The translations under genes were made by a program, and so were the position numbers. This document shows, in pieces, positions 6,329-13,504 of a stretch of DNA of 64,000 nucleotides (positions are counted from its first letter, which is position 1; each line of letters begins with the position of its first letter). Origin of the DNA: Pseudoalteromonas viridis (GTDB lineage: Bacteria; Pseudomonadota; Gammaproteobacteria; Enterobacterales; Alteromonadaceae); NCBI RefSeq assembly GCF_017742995.1, contig NZ_CP072426.1, forward strand, positions 620,001-684,000, read 5' to 3'. A model generated the notes under the pieces. That model worked only from the letters and a program-made list of their open reading frames with translations, had not been told where the DNA came from and did no database searches.

Positions 6329-7986
6329 GATGGCACTCCATCTGTTTCTACTTCATGATGTTCCATTAGTTGTCCTTCTACCATCTTCAAATGCACGTCT
6401 GCCAGGTGGAAATAAGCATCGTCATGTGTAATTGCGATCACGGTATTGCCACGGGCCTTGAGCCTGGGGAGTACCTGTTCATAGAATTTTCGTCTGAATA
6501 TAGGGTCCTGATCGGCGGCCCACTCATCAAAAATATAAATTGGCCTGTTTTCCAGTATGGTACTCAGCAGCGCCAGGCGTTTCCGCTGCCCGGATGAGAG
6601 GTCTATGGTACTGAATTCGCCATCAGTCACGCTAACCTTGGCGTTCATTTCTAAAAAGGCCAGCCATTCGTCAATTTCTTCCTGGGAGGTGGCTCTGATC
6701 CCATAGAGCTGTTTAAACAGATGGAAATCGGCGAACACCGAGGTAAAAATACTGCGGAAGCTCTCGCGATCGGCATCGTGAATCGGACGCCCGTCAAGAA
6801 AGATCTGCCCGGCCTGGAGTTCATATAAGCCGGTTAACATGCGAATAAAGGTGGTTTTACCGCTGCCGTTTCCTCCGGTAATAAAGGTAATTTGTCCACG
6901 TTTAACCGTTAAATCGACCGGACCAACAAAAAACGGACGGTCGCCGGGTTTACGATTATGCTGATAATACGCCCCTTCCAGCCTAAGCTCTTCAAAGCTC
7001 TCAATGGGCTGTACCTGCGCTTTGCGCGGTGGCGAGGTTTCGGCTTGCTCGCGTTTTAAGTCGGCCTCCAGCGCCAGCACATTTTGCGCCGCCTCTGTGG
7101 CCGTTGTGAAGACAGGAATACCGCCAACAATACTGGTGATCGGGCCGATTAAAAATAAAGACGCGGTGGTGACTTTAATGACCACCTCAGGGTAAACATC
7201 GGATAACACAGGCACAAAAAACACCATGGCGCCGGTCGCGGCAAAGAAAGTGATCTGCGAAAGCACAAAGTCGGTTGCAAACAAGGTTTTGGTAACCGTT
7301 TGCGCGCGCCGCGCCTTGCCTGAAGATAACGCGAACTCATGCTCCAGGTCGTCTGCTCTGGGGGCGCTCAGTTTTACTTCCTTAAACCCGTCGAGCAAGT
7401 CCGACAGGCGCTGAATTAGCTGGTTCTCGCTCTGAAATGCCAGCGCCATATTGCGTTGAATTTCGTTGGCTCTCAGTCTGTGAATACTGCCGCCCAGCAT
7501 GATTAGCAAACTCAAAACCACAAATGCCATAACTGAGTGATAGGCAATATAGAGTGAGGTAAAAAACACCAGGCTGATCGACTGCCCGATGATCACAAAG
7601 AGCTGGGCAGACTGAGAAATGGTTTGCAGCTCTTTGCTGAGCGTATTAAATATGCGCTCTTTACCGATTTTTTCCAGCGTCGATAGCTCGGTATGTCGCA
7701 CCGACTCAAACAGCTCAACACGCATATGGTCAATGGATTTTTCAACCATTCTTGCGGCTTTGGTCATCAGCCGCTGTTGCGTTAGGCCGTAGATCAGCAC
7801 TGTCAGGGTAAACAGCACCAGATAGTAAAATACATGGTTTTCTTTGTGGATATCAGAAATGTTTTCTGCCACGTTGTTGATAAGAGCAAGCACCAGTGCA
7901 TTGGCAAGGCCAGAGATACAACCGAGTAATACAAAGGTCCTTTTTTTAATTTTAATGTTTCGACTTATTAAATCGTATAATACCAT
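6325..7986 (-). CDS. Cyclic-peptide-type ABC exporter (SyrD/PvdE-like)
   Basis: A 553-residue half-transporter with an N-terminal six-helix membrane domain (about 1-300) fused to an ATPase domain. The Walker A is G-G-N-G-S-G-K-T-T, the signature L-S-S-G-Q-R-K-R-L-A-L-L and the Walker B I-Y-I-F-D-E-W-A-A-D-Q-D-P, followed by I-A-I-T-H-D-D. The length and the R-K-R-L signature fit the cyclic peptide export family that includes SyrD (syringomycin) and PvdE (pyoverdine precursor). There is no C39 peptidase domain, so it should not process Gly-Gly leaders. Same strand as the lipopeptide cluster, 2.9 kb past its last gene; export of that product is the most economical role. A second possibility is export of the peptides encoded at 4.1-4.7 kb after cleavage elsewhere. 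Confidence 0.88.
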   Translation of the reverse strand: MVLYDLISRNIKIKKRTFVLLGCISGLANALVLALINNVAENISDIHKENHVFYYLVLFTLTVLIYGLTQQRLMTKAARMVEKSIDHMRVELFESVRHTELSTLEKIGKERIFNTLSKELQTISQSAQLFVIIGQSISLVFFTSLYIAYHSVMAFVVLSLLIMLGGSIHRLRANEIQRNMALAFQSENQLIQRLSDLLDGFKEVKLSAPRADDLEHEFALSSGKARRAQTVTKTLFATDFVLSQITFFAATGAMVFFVPVLSDVYPEVVIKVTTASLFLIGPITSIVGGIPVFTTATEAAQNVLALEADLKREQAETSPPRKAQVQPIESFEELRLEGAYYQHNRKPGDRPFFVGPVDLTVKRGQITFITGGNGSGKTTFIRMLTGLYELQAGQIFLDGRPIHDADRESFRSIFTSVFADFHLFKQLYGIRATSQEEIDEWLAFLEMNAKVSVTDGEFSTIDLSSGQRKRLALLSTILENRPIYIFDEWAADQDPIFRRKFYEQVLPRLKARGNTVIAITHDDAYFHLADVHLKMVEGQLMEHHEVETDGVPS

Positions 7987-8009
7987 TTTTATTGTCTTTT
8001 CATTGTGTT

Positions 8010-8037
8010 ACCAGTGGCCTGAAAGTCCGCCACTGGT
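8010..8037. promoter_or_regulatory. Hairpin in the leader of the ABC exporter gene
   Basis: ACCAGTGGC and GCCACTGGT form a perfect 9-bp stem around a 10-base loop, 24 bases upstream of the exporter start. No T run follows on the minus strand, so it may act on mRNA stability or translation rather than as a terminator. Confidence 0.4.
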
Positions 8038-8169
8038 GATAATACTGAGCGCTACGACGCAGTCAGAACTGCAATCCTTGTTATCTTATCTTGAGGATCT
8101 ACTTCCTCTGGTTTTTAGCTTGCCTATTTTTCATTCACAATCAAGCCGTGAATGCTGGCAATGCAGAAC

Positions 8170-8352
8170 TTACTGTTGTTCCTCCACTTCTTTTGGCTCT
8201 GCAAGACGTGTTTTAGCCAGTAATAGCACCAGTAAACTCACCAGTGGAGTAAAAACCAGGCCAATGAAAAAGAAACCCACAGGGCCTGCAAACGTGTTGC
8301 GGCCCCAGTAGCCAGAAAGTACACATAACACCAGATATAAAGTAACTAACAT
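8170..8352 (-). CDS. 60-residue membrane protein
   Basis: A small protein with two hydrophobic segments, about residues 2-14 and 22-46, separated by G-Y-W-G-R-N-T-F-A-G-P, and a charged tail ending K-E-V-E-E-Q-Q. A strong ribosome-binding site (TAGGAGCAAATT) precedes the ATG at 8352, which argues that it is expressed. No family recognised. It lies between the DUF697 gene and the ABC exporter gene on the same strand. Small two-helix proteins in such positions can be transporter accessories or immunity proteins; that is inference only. Confidence 0.65.
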   Translation of the reverse strand: MLVTLYLVLCVLSGYWGRNTFAGPVGFFFIGLVFTPLVSLLVLLLAKTRLAEPKEVEEQQ

Positions 8353-8398
8353 AATTTGCTCCTATAAACTGACAATCAGTTTGGTTTAACCTGTGAGC

Positions 8399-8431
8399 AA
8401 ATAAACCAACAGGCGCGCTGCTGGTTTATTT
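8399..8431 (-). terminator. Terminator after the DUF697 gene
   Basis: AAATAAACCA (8399-8408) pairs perfectly with TGGTTTATTT (8422-8431), with further pairing inside. It lies 19 bases past the stop of the DUF697 gene and ahead of the 60-residue gene, so the latter may need its own promoter. Confidence 0.65.
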
Positions 8432-8449
8432 GTGTTTTAGCCTCTCAAC

Positions 8450-9010
8450 TTACGCTGTAGCTTGGGTGTCTTGAGTGCTGTTGCCTTTATCTTTTCGATA
8501 CTTTGCTGCAATTTCAGAGATGTCTCCCTTAATACTTGCCAGATTCAGATCTAGCAAAGTACCGCCGTTTTCAAAGTGTCGGATAAACGTAGTACCTACC
8601 GCACTGGTAGACGCTGCGGATACTACAGGCATAAATGCGATTGCGCTAAGCGTGCCAATGATTGGTACTGACTTTAAGAAGCTACTAAGTCCTGCACCGC
8701 CCAAAGACTGTGGGAATGAGCCGCCAATCACCGCACTTACCGTACCGCGGATCTTATTGTCGCTATAAGACTGACCATATACTTTGGCAATCTCACTGAT
8801 CATCTTGATTTGTACCCCAGTCAAGGCCACCAAGTCGATTGCAGGTACTGGGATAAGCCCTGTACCGAAAGACCATTTGGTGTACTTGTCGACAATAATG
8901 CGCGCTACCGCTTCGCGATTCTCAACCTCAACACTGACTGAATCCTGCTTTGCTGCAGCTTCAGCAGCCGCTGTGGCCTTGTCATCCTTCGCTGTTTTTG
9001 TCGCTGTCAT
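8450..9010 (-). CDS. DUF697 (YcjF-like) family membrane protein
   Basis: A 186-residue protein. After an Ala/Lys-rich, low-complexity N-terminus (about 1-25) comes the DUF697 pattern: W-S-F-G-T-G-L-I-P-V-P-A-I-D-L-V-A-L-T-G-V-Q, then M-I-S-E-I-A-K-V-Y-G-Q-S-Y, a glycine-rich segment and the hydrophobic stretch V-P-I-I-G-T-L-S-A-I-A-F-M-P-V-V. The family is common next to small GTPases and in membrane stress contexts but its function is not settled. The start is supported by AGAGGAAAAAAC. It heads the small set of genes leading to the ABC exporter and is separated from them by a hairpin. A role in protection from a membrane-active product is conceivable but unproven. Confidence 0.75.
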   Translation of the reverse strand: MTATKTAKDDKATAAAEAAAKQDSVSVEVENREAVARIIVDKYTKWSFGTGLIPVPAIDLVALTGVQIKMISEIAKVYGQSYSDNKIRGTVSAVIGGSFPQSLGGAGLSSFLKSVPIIGTLSAIAFMPVVSAASTSAVGTTFIRHFENGGTLLDLNLASIKGDISEIAAKYRKDKGNSTQDTQATA

Positions 9011-9290
9011 GTTTTTTCCTCTATGATTGGAATGGTACCAACGTCGTTAAAAACTCAGTTGGCATAAACAGTTGTTAAACCCACCAAGTCAGGTAAAGCC
9101 TAGACCCTAACTTGCCCTTTTTCACTTTCCATGTCCTAAAACACAGCAAGTAAATGCGTTTAAAATGCAGTGAATTTGATACAGACGCCCTAGTTCACTG
9201 CTGCTCTTTTATGTTTTTGCATTGGGGCCTCACTTTGGCTGCATGGCAAACTTCGGCCCCGTCACTTAATTACCTATCAGTCGTTCCGGG
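9011..9290. other. Upstream region of the DUF697 gene
   Basis: No gene recognised. It should contain the DUF697 promoter on the minus strand, but I cannot point to a convincing -35/-10 pair. Confidence 0.5.
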
Positions 9291-10965
9291 CCTCTATCAG
9301 TCATCCTGTCATCCCGGCCCCCGAGCTCTCGTCATCCCGGCCTCCGAGCCGGGAACCATCTAACCGCAACTCGACCTCACCCAATGTGCTTACTCACCGC
9401 CACAGTGGTCTGTGAGTAGATCCCGCAGCAAGTGCGGGATGACAGCGGTGTGGATGCCACTCAACAGTGCATCCTGTCAACCCGGCCCCCGAGCTCTTCG
9501 TCATCCCGCTCCCCAAGCTCTCGTCATCCCGGCCCCCGAGCTCTCGTCATCCCGGCCCCCGAGCCGGGAACCATCTAACCGCAACTCGACCGCCCCCTAC
9601 CTGTCATCCCGGCCTCCGAGCCGGGAACCATCTATCCGCAACTCAACCTCATCCAATGTGCTTACTCACCGCCGCAGTGGTCTGTGAGTAGATCCCGCAG
9701 CAAGTGCGGGATGACAGCAGTGTGGATGCCAATCAACAGTGCATCCTGTCAACCCGGCCTCCGAGCTCTTCGTCATCCCGGCCCCCGAGCCGGGAACCAT
9801 CTAACCGCAACTCGACCTCATCCAATGTGCTTACTCACCGCCACAGTGGTCTGTGAGTAGATCCCGCAGCAAGTGCGGGATGACAGCGGTGTGGATGCCA
9901 CTCAACAGTGCATCCTGTCAACCCGGCCTCCGAGCTCTTCGTCATCCCGGCCTCCGAGCTCTCGTCATCCCGGCCTCCGAGCTCTCGTCATCCCGGCCCC
10001 CGAGCCGGGAACCATCTAACCGCAACTCGACCTCACCCAATGTGCTTACTCACCGCCGCAGTGGTCTGTGAGTAGATCCCGCAGCAAGTGCGGGATGACA
10101 GCGGTGTGGATGCCAATCAACAGTGCATCCTGTCAACCCGGCCTCCGAGCCGGGAACCATCTAACCGCAACTCGACCGCCCCCTACCTGTCATCCCGATC
10201 CCCGAGCCGGGAACCATCTAACCGCAACTCGACCGCCCCCTACCTGTCAACCCGGCCCCCGAGCCGGGAACCATCTAACCGCAACTCGACCTCACCCAAT
10301 GTGCTTACTCACCGCCGCAGTGGTCTGTGAGTAGATCCCGCAGCAAGTGCGGGATGACAGCGGTGTGGATGCCAATCAACAGTGCATCCTGTCACCCGGC
10401 CTCCGAGCTCTTCGTCATCCCGGCCCCCGAGCTCTCGTCATCCCGGCCCCCGAGCCGGGAACCATCTATCCGCAACTCGACCTCATCCAATGTGCTTACT
10501 CACCGCCACAGTGGTCTGTGAGTAGATCCCGCAGCAAGTGCGGGATGACAGCGGTGTGGATGCCAATCAACAGTGCATCCTGTCAACCCGGCCTCCGAGC
10601 CGGGAACCATCTATCCGCAACTCAACCTCATCCAATGTGCTTACTCACCGCCACAGTGGTCTGTGAGTAGATCCCGCATCCAGTGCGGGATGACAGCGGT
10701 GTGGATGCCAATCAACAGTGCATCCTGTCAACCCGGCCCCCGAGCTCTTCGTCATCCCGCTCCCCGAGCTCTCGTCATCCCGGCCCCCGAGCCGGGAACC
10801 ATCTAACCGCAACTCGACCGCCCCCTACCTGTCATCCCGGCCCCCGAGCCGGGAACCATCTATCCGCAACTCAACCTCATCCAATGTGCTTACTCACCGC
10901 CGCAGTGGTCTGTGAGTAGATCCCGCAGCAGGTGCGGGATGACAGCGGTGTGGGTTTAGTTAACT
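9291..10965. repeat. Mosaic array of REP-like palindromes, eight framework copies
   Basis: A framework segment (CACCGCCRCAGTGGTCTGTG, then AGTAGATCCCGCA-GCAAG-TGCGGGATGACAG and a short stretch to CAGTGCATCCTGTC) occurs eight times, with TGTGAGTAGA at 9411, 9683, 9852, 10067, 10326, 10517, 10662 and 10911. Between copies lie one to four units of GTCATCCCGGCC(C/T)CCGAGC ending in either GAGCTCT or GAGCCGGGAACCATCT. Intervals range from 145 to 272 bp because sub-unit number varies. Frames through the array are repetitive and not genes. The array separates the lipopeptide cluster from the DUF697-exporter genes. Confidence 0.9.
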
Positions 10966-10981
10966 CTCCCGCCCCCCACGT

Positions 10982-12349
10982 TTACGCTTCATCTAACACC
11001 GTCTGACAGGCTTCGGTGCGGTGTTTATCGCTGTAAAAGATGATGTTGCGAATTTCTTCGGCAATACAGTCCGACTCCGTGCCGGTTTTCACATAGTTGC
11101 TGAACACCATGACGTTCTGATCCCGCTCCAACAGGCGGTTAAAGCTGGTGACCCATGAATACGGATAGCTGCCTGAATACTGTAAGAATTTTTCGTACTT
11201 TCTGAGGTTGGTTTCGCTTGGATCATCGGGGCAGTCTGCCACTTTGCCGTACTGGTTAGGGTCGATATAGGTTACAAACCAGCCGTAGCCATAGTATTCA
11301 CACGACGAGGAGCTGCCGGTGTTAGAATAAGGCGCAAATGCCGCCAGCTTTTGTGCTTCATTCAGAATTTTGTTGGTATACAAACCCTGATCCCATTTGT
11401 GCATGTCTTGCACGGTGGAGTACATATCACCGGCCGAGTAAAGCACGAGCGGATTACTGTAAGGGTTAACCAGAATGTCTTCATAAGGGGCTGGCCCGCC
11501 TGTAGCCGGTGGGCGACCATTGGCCAGTGGCAGATACTGATTGTCTTTGTAGATATAGCCTGTGGTCATATCTGAATAGATCCCAATGGCGCTGAACGAG
11601 CCACTGTCGCTCATATCCAGCGGGTCGAGGATCTGCTCTTTAACGATATTGCTGAACCAGAAACTGCGGTCGATGTCGCCTTGCGTGCCGGCCGCCAGTT
11701 GCTCAATGATGTTGCCCACCAGATAGTAGTTGCAGTTACTATATTCGTATTTGCTGCCCTGGCTGAACGACGGCTGCCCGCCCTGCTCTTCACAGGTACA
11801 AAAGCGATTACCAAACCCTTCAGGACCATTCAGGTTCAGGGTTTTATCGTACAAATAAGGGCGCCAGCCCCAGTTGTTGTACACTTCTTCGTTGTCGCTG
11901 TAATTTGGAATACCCGACGACATGGCCAGCAGGTTGTGCAAGGTTACATCTGCACACTGGTTTTTTGGGTACCAGGGCAGATAATCGCCCACGGTCTCAA
12001 CCCTGAGATCTTTGCCTTCGAGCATGCGCATCAAGATAGCAGCGGCAAATGCTTTGGTATTTGAGCCAATCCGGTACTTAGACTTAACCGTGTTATCCGC
12101 CTTGTACTGAATGTTTTGCGGGCCGCAGTGGTACTCATACACCACTTTGTCTATTGAAGTAATATAAATAGTGCCGAAAAACACCATGGCATCGCAGTAT
12201 TGCCTGACCGAGGTGTCTATCATTTCTATTTGTGATGCGGTGATAGTGGTGTCTTTCGCCGTACTTTTATTTTGCAGACACGATGCCAGAGCGAGGCTTA
12301 TCAGGCACATCACCATGATATTCAGCCTTGATGGGTTTAACCATTTCAT
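10982..12349 (-). CDS. Lipoprotein serine hydrolase, beta-lactamase/PBP-like family
   Basis: A 455-residue protein with a lipoprotein signal peptide; the lipobox L-A-S-C places Cys24 as the lipidated residue. The S-x-x-K motif is S96-N-T-K99 within K-Y-R-I-G-S-N-T-K-A-F, the Y-S-N triad is at 203-205, and a late S-G-S-Y segment may stand for the third motif. These are the catalytic elements of the class C beta-lactamase / D-alanyl-D-alanine peptidase superfamily (PF00144). GAGGAATCAAAACA precedes the ATG. It lies 73 bp after the dioxygenase gene, so it is probably the last gene of the lipopeptide operon. Possible roles are a periplasmic peptidase or esterase that trims or opens the product, or self-protection. 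Unlike ClbP it has no C-terminal membrane helices. Confidence 0.85.
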   Translation of the reverse strand: MKWLNPSRLNIMVMCLISLALASCLQNKSTAKDTTITASQIEMIDTSVRQYCDAMVFFGTIYITSIDKVVYEYHCGPQNIQYKADNTVKSKYRIGSNTKAFAAAILMRMLEGKDLRVETVGDYLPWYPKNQCADVTLHNLLAMSSGIPNYSDNEEVYNNWGWRPYLYDKTLNLNGPEGFGNRFCTCEEQGGQPSFSQGSKYEYSNCNYYLVGNIIEQLAAGTQGDIDRSFWFSNIVKEQILDPLDMSDSGSFSAIGIYSDMTTGYIYKDNQYLPLANGRPPATGGPAPYEDILVNPYSNPLVLYSAGDMYSTVQDMHKWDQGLYTNKILNEAQKLAAFAPYSNTGSSSSCEYYGYGWFVTYIDPNQYGKVADCPDDPSETNLRKYEKFLQYSGSYPYSWVTSFNRLLERDQNVMVFSNYVKTGTESDCIAEEIRNIIFYSDKHRTEACQTVLDEA

Positions 12350-12422
12350 TGTTTTGATTCCTCAAATTTGACCACTTTGTTTGTCAACCTCAGCACCACT
12401 AACAAACCCCGGATTGCACGCC

Positions 12423-13376
12423 TCAGCGCGCCGCTTTTGCCATTCCCACCAGCACCTTGCGAGTACCGGTATAAGCCTGACGGCCATGGGTAAATAGCAT
12501 GTTGTCCAGCAGCAAAATGTCGTTCCGCTGCCAGGGGTAAGAAAACGTTAGCTCACGATAAACCTGGTTGATCACATCAATGTCTTCCTTGGCGATCTCC
12601 CCGCCATCGCCGTAATAAGCGTTACGCGGCAAATAGTCTGCGCCAATGCTGTCGGGCATGTCCGTGTCTACGGCGGAGCAATGGAATAAATGCGCCTGAT
12701 TAAACCAGACCTTTTCACGCGTTTGCGGATGCGCCATGACCGCAGGCCTGAACTGTCGTGTCTGCAACCTGCCATCGTCGAACCATTCACACTGAATGTC
12801 GTTTTTCCAGCAATACGCTTCTACTTCATCGCGGCTTTGGGTCTGGAATACCTCCTGCCAGGGCAAGTCTATGTCGCCGTAGTTACGCACATACATAATG
12901 CCGCGCTCTTCAAAGCGGGCTCTGAGCGCTTCGGGTAGTCGCTTGTAAACTTCACGGCTGTCGGCAAGGGGCGTATCACCGCCGGTGGTGGCCGGTAAAA
13001 CGCAGAAAAAGCCCATTCGCATTGGCCAGCAATTGGAGTAGGCATTTTCGTTGTGTTGCAGGATCACCTGATCGGCGTGATATTCGGTGGTCGTGTAAAT
13101 ATTGTTACGCAGCGCGGTACGCGGTGAGGAGCGATAAATATACTGGCTTAACGGTTCGCCAAAGATCGTTTCCAGAATGGTACTGAACTGATTGGTGCTG
13201 ACGATGTTGAGGCCACGAAGCAGCGCGAAGCCATCGCGGTCAACCCAGGCATTAATTTCCTTCACGTTCGCCTTGACCCAGGCAAGACCACTTTGCTTTT
13301 GTCCTGAGAGATCATGGATCCGTTGATCTGTAGCGGCGGAGTTTAAATCCATGTCTGGTGATAGTAACTGATCCAT
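12423..13376 (-). CDS. TauD/SyrP-like Fe(II)/2-oxoglutarate dioxygenase
   Basis: A 317-residue TauD/TfdA-superfamily enzyme of the type found in lipopeptide clusters. The facial metal motif is His-x-Glu in L-Q-H-N-E-N-A-Y; the distal iron His is in F-T-H-G-R and the 2-oxoglutarate Arg in T-R-K-V-L-V. Family segments include G-G-D-T-P-L-A-D-S-R, R-N-Y-G-D-I-D-L-P-W-Q-E-V-F-Q-T and V-W-F-N-Q-A-H-L-F-H. SyrP-type members hydroxylate the beta-carbon of carrier-bound Asp or a similar residue. AAGGATGGGAATAAA precedes the ATG. Located 128 bp after the third synthetase gene on the same strand, it likely hydroxylates one residue of the peptide; the Asp or Asn residues predicted for modules 2-4 are candidates. 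Confidence 0.88.
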   Translation of the reverse strand: MDQLLSPDMDLNSAATDQRIHDLSGQKQSGLAWVKANVKEINAWVDRDGFALLRGLNIVSTNQFSTILETIFGEPLSQYIYRSSPRTALRNNIYTTTEYHADQVILQHNENAYSNCWPMRMGFFCVLPATTGGDTPLADSREVYKRLPEALRARFEERGIMYVRNYGDIDLPWQEVFQTQSRDEVEAYCWKNDIQCEWFDDGRLQTRQFRPAVMAHPQTREKVWFNQAHLFHCSAVDTDMPDSIGADYLPRNAYYGDGGEIAKEDIDVINQVYRELTFSYPWQRNDILLLDNMLFTHGRQAYTGTRKVLVGMAKAAR

Positions 13377-13504
13377 TTTATTCCCATCCTTTAATTAAGG
13401 TATCAAGTAAAATTTACATCGCAATTTTGACATTAATTGTTTGTTTTTTACGCACAACCAAAGTCAAATTAAAACAATTTAAAAACATATTGCTAAACAA
13501 TAGA

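Noticed and set aside
6325..7986. ABC protein as Gly-Gly processing exporter for the small peptides
   Set aside because: No C39 peptidase domain is present; its type matches cyclic peptide exporters.
9412..10919. Plus-strand frames of 60-107 codons rich in S-R-P or P-A-P-E-L
   Set aside because: They are translations of the palindrome array; composition follows the repeat and there are no ribosome-binding sites.
9291..10965. Possible CRISPR array
   Set aside because: Repeats are palindromic, of several kinds and unevenly spaced, and the 'spacers' are themselves repeated; no cas genes are nearby.
10982..12349. ClbP-type prodrug-activating peptidase
   Set aside because: It is a lipoprotein without the C-terminal membrane helices of ClbP, and the starter is a FAAL-loaded acid rather than an N-acyl-D-Asn motif; kept only as a general hydrolase.
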